The position numbers and the translations under genes were made by a program. From Isohypsibius dastychi (lineage: Eukaryota; Tardigrada; Eutardigrada; Parachela; Isohypsibiidae), in NCBI GenBank assembly GCA_034696485.1, contig JAQIWT010000963.1:1-13391 (forward strand): a stretch of DNA of 13,391 nt, written 5' to 3'. The notes under the pieces were generated by a model that worked only from the letters and a program-made list of their open reading frames with translations, made no database searches and was not told the DNA's origin. Shown in pieces: positions 9,801 to 13,391 of the stretch; the stretch's first letter is position 1, and each line of letters starts with the position of its first letter.

Positions 9801-12800
9801 CTCAAACTCTACACCCCTGCATGCAGGCTGCAAACAGTGACAATTTTATTGTCATATCTAAAATTATTCTTTGTAACTGTCTTTTTAAGCAGTCTTCAAA
9901 ATAATTTAATAATGCAAAAAAAATAATGCGTGCAGACAAAAAAGAAAAAACGTTGAGAAATTTGATTTGGAAATTTATTCCGTTCTGTATTTGCAGCGAA
10001 GCTGGACAATGTGAAGACGTATATGAATCTAAGAAGAGTTCCGGACCACTTGCAGAAAAAAGTCATCAAGTGGTTTGATTATTTATGGTTGACCAAAAAA
10101 TCGTCGGATGATGAGAAAACGGTTATGTCATGTCTTCCCGACAAGCTGAAAGCGGAAATTGCTATTCACGTTCATCTTGACACTCTGAAGCGAGTGGAAA
10201 TTTTCCAAAACACGGAAGCCGGATTTCTTTGCGAGCTTGTTTTAAGGCTTCGTCCTGTGTTGTTTTCACCCGGGGATTACATTTGCCGAAAGGGTAATTT
10301 CTTCAGCACAGTTTTAGTATAATTTTAATACAGTTTTAGAATAATTCTGTTTTGTGATTTGGGCATGATTGCGAGCCTCTGGTTGCAATTAACTTACCAT
10401 AGTGGCCGCAAATTGGTTTTCTTTTTTATCTAGGCGAAGTCGGGAAGGAAATGTATATTGTTGCTCGTGGCAAACTACAAGTTGTGGCCGATAATGGAAG
10501 AACTGTCTTGGCGACATTACGAGCCGGAAGTTATTTCGGCGAGATTTCGATTTTAAACATGGGCACTCTGGGCAATCGGCGGACGGCGTCAGTCCGTTCA
10601 GTCGGATACTCGGATTTATTCTGTTTGAGCAAACAGGATATGTGGGACGTTCTTCAAGAATATCCTGCTGCTCGAGTTCGCCTGGAAGGAATTGCTCAAA
10701 AGCGACTGCGCAAATATGAAAAGAGCCCACTTGAGAAAGGTCAGGAGTGCAGGAATTTTCGCAAATCGATGAACCAATTGTCAATCAGGAAAATTTGATG
10801 CTGATGCTAAAACTGTTTTTGATTGCATTTTCAAAACTTTGGTTTATCATGTGACTAAAGAATATCTGGCGAAAAAAACGACTTCTAGACGCAAATTTAC
10901 GAGTTTTTGGAAGCGTAATTTCTTTAAATTTATTGAAATTAAATTCAATTTAGTTTCAGAATAATTCTAGAATATCAGAATTCCAGATAATCCTGTAATT
11001 CTAGAATATCTGGCTCATAAAATTTTGATGTAATTGTCGGTTTTCAGCAGTTTTGGAAAATGACAAAATAATACAAAAGTTCAATGATAAAGTAGGATGC
11101 CGGATTTTCCTTTCATACGGGATGTTAAACAGCGCATGAAGTGTCTGATTTTTTTTATCTATAGAAATTTTTGCAACATTTTTTAACGAACTCCGCTTTT
11201 AATTTGCTCCATATATAACGGCAACGTTCTCTCCTTTTCAGCGTCAACATTCATGAATCGGAGCCACAGTACCCCGGGTCTCATCGAGCCAGGTGCTCAA
11301 CACAATCTCCACGCAGATATCGCTGCACGTTTGCTCTCAATGCCCAGTGTCCTTTACCGGGTTTCCCATAGTTCCCCGGCAGTCGAAACGACTGGATACG
11401 ACCCTCAAAACCAATTAATTATTCCCGTACCTCAAGCTCCACCACCACAGATTGACCGCGGCAGAGGAGATATGACGACGTCAAGTCGTGAAGGTGCCGG
11501 CTATCATTCTCCACAGCCGCCATTCTCCTCATCCCAACATCGATTCTCCAATCATCTCCTCACCGTGCCTAACACTGCGCGAACAATGAGCCGCTCTACT
11601 ACACCAGGAACAATGACGATAGACGAAACGCACACTTGTCCCGCCCAATCGACCAGCGAAGAACTCATGGCGGAAATCAAACGCCTTCGCGAACGCCTTG
11701 TCCAGTTGGAAACCGAGGTAAAAAAAAACAGTCATGACTAATTAATCAAATTATTGAACTAATAGAGAACCCGCGAGAATTCACAACTAAGCTTTTCAGA
11801 GCTAAGAAGTAATTAAATTCATAATGAACGGTCTGAACTCTTAATTCTGAAAACCGAAACTAATTCTGAATTTGGACGAAACATCCTCACTTGATCACAA
11901 ATAAGGGGGTCTTAATTCTGAACGACAGAACTAAGGCGCACGTATTATTGGTCCGCCTTGCTTCTATGATGAAGTAATAGATTGGCAGGCAGACCATGCT
12001 GCGGCGGTAAATTTCATCCACCTGGTTTGTTCTTCGATTCCCATTCAGAAATAGTTAATCCACCACCGCTGCTTCTTGTTGTGGTTTTGGTTCCGAATTT
12101 TGTTCGACTCGCCAGTCAACATCCTGGCTTCCCATCTCATCCCAAATTTTGTGTGTTATGAAGGAAGAAGTGAGCTTGTTAATCTGCGATAGTTTAGTGA
12201 TGCCTGTAGCACAGGAGAAGAGGGAGAACGATGCGCATGTTAGCAGGAATCAGGGAAGGAAATTATGGCGGATTCCGCTTCGATCTTGATCTTTTTGCGG
12301 ATGCAACTTGCTTCCAGAACAGGAGATCGAGATTGAACAGTCAAGAATCTTTTTGCGCATCGTTTATCTTTGAAGGACGGAGACATTTCGTGAAACAACC
12401 TCGCAGACTCCTGTTTCTCACAGGCTCTCATTTTGATCAGGAAAGTTCTCACGAGAAGAGTTGCTGAGCTAGCAACAGGTTTATTTTCAAAGGAGCACCT
12501 TCTTTAAACTATTTCGTGTAACACGGAAGATGTGGAGAGCAAAGGATTTCTGATATCACCATAGGATATCTTACAACTATTTCTGAAAAATCGCCTGTCC
12601 TCCTCCACGCAGAATTAGTGCCATTCAGAACATATTGAAATAAGTTCTAAAAAGAATAATTTCTTAGCTCTGAAAAGCTTAGTTGTGAATTCTCGCGGGT
12701 TCTCTAATCATTTTGTTTTGAATTCTATGAAGAATGCCAGCATGAGCATCAAATTGAACCAACAACAGTGGGAAGTGGAACATCGGCTGGCCGAGATTGA

Positions 12801-12906
12801 GATGCACATTTGCGGCAGTGAGAGTCCCAGCGGAAGTGACTTTTCTGAGCTGACTCTATCCAATCTTCCCACGCTGGAGAAGCCTAATAGAGAATCGATT
12901 ATTTGA
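6828..12906 (+). CDS. CngL: Cyclic nucleotide-gated cation channel, CngL-like, complete, nine coding exons
   Basis: Tetrameric plasma-membrane cation channel opened by cAMP/cGMP. Exons: 6828-7381, 7511-7559, 7819-8265, 8489-8666, 8732-8779, 9997-10293, 10434-10739, 11242-11717, 12733-12906 (2529 nt, 842 aa); all joins are GT-AG and in frame. Residues 1-180: disordered, Ser/Pro/Arg-rich cytosolic N-terminus. S1 starts near 183; S4 carries R290, R293, K296, R299; S5 includes FHWNACIYY; pore [17 protein letters not shown] (filter at 375-379); S6 ends in GHVANIVT. C-linker has [10 protein letters not shown]; cNBD about 491-620 has [21 protein letters not shown] and NRRTASV, with nucleotide-contacting R574 and T575. 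A polar linker follows, then a coiled coil (766-811), and the C-terminus ends NRESII. Similarity through cNBD and tail best fits insect CngL as I remember it. Oddities: Asn in the filter, and a transposon in the last intron. Confidence 0.94.
8780..9996 (+). other. CngL intron 5 (1217 nt)
   Basis: Longest intron of the gene, between the end of S6 and the C-linker. Donor GTGAGT; acceptor TTTGCAG. It contains an imperfect two-copy tandem repeat (9085-9117) and nothing else I can name; no ORF in it resembles a known protein and I see no inverted-repeat element. A regulatory or unannotated RNA function cannot be excluded. Confidence 0.75.
9085..9117. repeat. Two-copy tandem repeat, period 18 bp
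   Basis: CTGACAAAAAGCAAA occurs at 9085-9099 and again at 9103-9117, inside CngL intron 5. Probably a small replication-slippage duplication. Confidence 0.7.
10740..11241 (+). other. CngL intron 7 (502 nt) with short scattered repeats
   Basis: Intron between the cNBD exon and the C-terminal linker exon (donor GTCAGG, acceptor TTTTCAG). AGAATATCTGGC occurs at 10859-10870 and 11003-11014. TAATTCTAGAATATC occurs at 10962-10976 and 10996-11010. If the intron were retained the channel would read 19 more codons (stop TGA at 10796-10798) and end after the cNBD, losing the coiled coil. Confidence 0.7.
11763..11808. repeat. Left terminal inverted repeat
   Basis: 46 bp, exact reverse complement of 12661-12706; identity stops at 11809. 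Begins at the TA target dinucleotide. Confidence 0.95.
12055..12203 (-). CDS. Possible terminal exon inside the transposon, unrecognised
   Basis: On the minus strand a strong acceptor (pyrimidine-rich tract ending TGTGCTACAG, AG at 12205-12204) precedes an open frame of 48 codons to TAA at 12055. The peptide is compositionally protein-like, with [15 protein letters not shown] in the middle and an acidic, Gln-rich tail ending QQEAAVVD. A further open frame on the same strand at 12452-12240 (Lys/Arg/Ser-rich) might belong to an upstream exon, but I could not join them convincingly. It could be a remnant of the element's own gene, a captured host exon, or chance. No family recognised. Confidence 0.25.
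12661..12706. repeat. Right terminal inverted repeat
   Basis: 46 bp, exact reverse complement of 11763-11808. Its outer end is only 26 bp from the start of the last CngL exon (12733). Confidence 0.95.
12704..12708 (+). promoter_or_regulatory. Candidate branch point of CngL intron 8
   Basis: CTAAT fits the metazoan yUnAy branch-point pattern, with its A at 12707, 25 nt before the acceptor AG (12731-12732). It spans the junction of transposon end and host DNA. The same five bases occur at the other flank (11759-11763). Confidence 0.4.
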
Positions 12907-13154
12907 GGCTCTTTTTGTTGTTTTTTTAATCTGCCATGAATTTGCGAGTGAGCTGTGTTCGTCGCAAGAGCAGCTCTCTTTATGCAGAGAGCATAGCTGA
13001 ATCACTTCTCTTTCTCATGAATGTAGGGTACCCCTGACGTTTGAGGAGAATGACATTAAAATTTTGTGATTTTGAATGACGTAAAAAATAAATAGATTAA
13101 ACATACAGAAAATGAAAAGAAATCTAGGAACAAGAATTAAGATAAACACGTGTC
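12907..13154. other. CngL 3' UTR and convergent intergenic space
   Basis: Between the CngL stop (12904-12906) and the stop of the minus-strand gene at 13155. It holds the CngL polyadenylation signal at 13087-13092. A clear signal for the minus-strand gene is missing; ATTAAA on that strand (plus 12925-12930) is the only candidate and would make the two 3' UTRs overlap. Confidence 0.6.
13087..13092 (+). terminator. Polyadenylation signal of CngL
   Basis: Canonical AATAAA, 181 nt after the CngL TGA, giving a 3' UTR of about 0.2 kb. Confidence 0.6.
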
Positions 13155-13391
13155 TCATAATTTTGCTTTTTTCGTCTTCGCAGTTGTCGTTTGAGGTGAA
13201 TCCAGATTCGATAAACCAGTGCTGGCAACCGATGATATCCCGGTGTGTATCCTTGTTGATTCACCGGTTCCTTCGGGAAGCTTGACAATCTTCGGATACG
13301 CTGGTCCCCATGCTTGGCCCTTCTTGACCTTTCCATGAAATACATTATTCATCCTTGTTTCCAGCTGTTTGAAATACTGCGTCTGGTCCTT
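13155..13391 (-). CDS. C-terminal part of an unrecognised protein, cut by the right edge
   Basis: Open frame on the minus strand from the window edge to TGA at 13157-13155, 78 residues with no intron visible. The N-terminal part looks like a charged helix (DQTQYFKQLETRMNNVFHGK), followed by KVKKGQAWGPAYPKIVKLP, then a Ser/Thr-rich tail ending in the basic TAKTKKAKL. The sharp change from charged helix to low-complexity tail is typical of a real C-terminus. An internal ATG at 13352 is probably not the start since the frame is open to the edge. Convergent with CngL. I do not recognise the family; whether this is a gene at all is likely but not certain. Confidence 0.5.
   Translation of the reverse strand, partial: KDQTQYFKQLETRMNNVFHGKVKKGQAWGPAYPKIVKLPEGTGESTRIHTGISSVASTGLSNLDSPQTTTAKTKKAKL

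Larger units (their letters stand above)
11763..12706. mobile_element. Non-autonomous DNA transposon (MITE-like) with 46-bp perfect TIRs
   Basis: The ends are a perfect inverted repeat: 11763-11808 and 12661-12706. Each outer end reads TAGAGAACCCGCGAG. The outermost TA is best read as a duplicated TA target site, which with about 44-bp inverted repeats suggests the Tc1/mariner type; I cannot exclude another superfamily. Three copies of TAATTCTGAA (11842, 11861, 11913) lie inside the left end, and an inverted relative (CAGAATTA, 12610-12617) near the right end. Length is about 0.94 kb, too short for a typical full transposase, and no DDE catalytic core is recognisable. The element lies wholly within CngL intron 8 and does not touch coding sequence. 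Perfect identity of the two ends suggests a young insertion or selection on the ends. Confidence 0.9.

Noticed and set aside
12231-12467. 78-codon plus-strand frame inside the transposon as a transposase
   Set aside because: No catalytic or DNA-binding motif is visible, and it overlaps a more protein-like frame on the other strand.
11759-12708. Five-base CTAAT as the target duplication of the transposon
   Set aside because: Using it makes the two inverted-repeat ends unequal; TA keeps them symmetric. Part of the five-base match may be coincidence.

Overview
The window is animal nuclear DNA. Genes are split by GT-AG introns, many only 59-140 nt long, and flanked by AT-rich non-coding DNA; there are no bacterial operon signals. 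The two recognisable families are animal Cu/Zn superoxide dismutase (SOD) and a cyclic nucleotide-gated (CNG) channel of the type called CngL in insects. This points to an invertebrate, probably an arthropod or a close relative; I cannot place the species.

Layout. (1) 1-384, minus: the 5' part of a secreted SOD-like gene that runs off the left edge. It has a signal peptide, and the first two copper-ligand histidines of the family are replaced. (2) 993-1844, minus: a complete five-exon cytosolic Cu/Zn SOD (155 aa) with every catalytic residue present and a 22-nt microexon. The two SOD genes lie head-to-tail, 608 bp apart. An antioxidant-response-like motif sits 168 bp upstream of the second one. 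(3) About 1.85-6.79 kb: a mostly featureless, AT-rich interval with a CpG-dense patch near 3.15-3.25 kb and a few uncertain short ORFs. (4) 6788-13092, plus: a complete CngL-like channel in nine coding exons (842 aa), with S1-S6, pore, C-linker, cyclic-nucleotide-binding domain (cNBD) and a C-terminal coiled coil, a short uORF before the start and an AATAAA signal after the stop. (5) 11763-12706: a 0.94 kb DNA element with perfect 46-bp terminal inverted repeats, sitting in the last CngL intron. (6) 13155-13391, minus: the C-terminal end of an unrecognised gene, convergent with CngL.

The SOD pair probably reflects a local duplication that gave one intracellular enzyme and one secreted, possibly non-enzymatic, paralogue. 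I see no functional link between the SODs and the channel. The most noteworthy points are the copper-ligand loss, the transposon whose target site coincides with a branch-point-like sequence, a possible hidden exon inside that transposon, and an Asn in the CngL selectivity filter. All splice junctions were inferred by reading; every exon set given here joins in frame.
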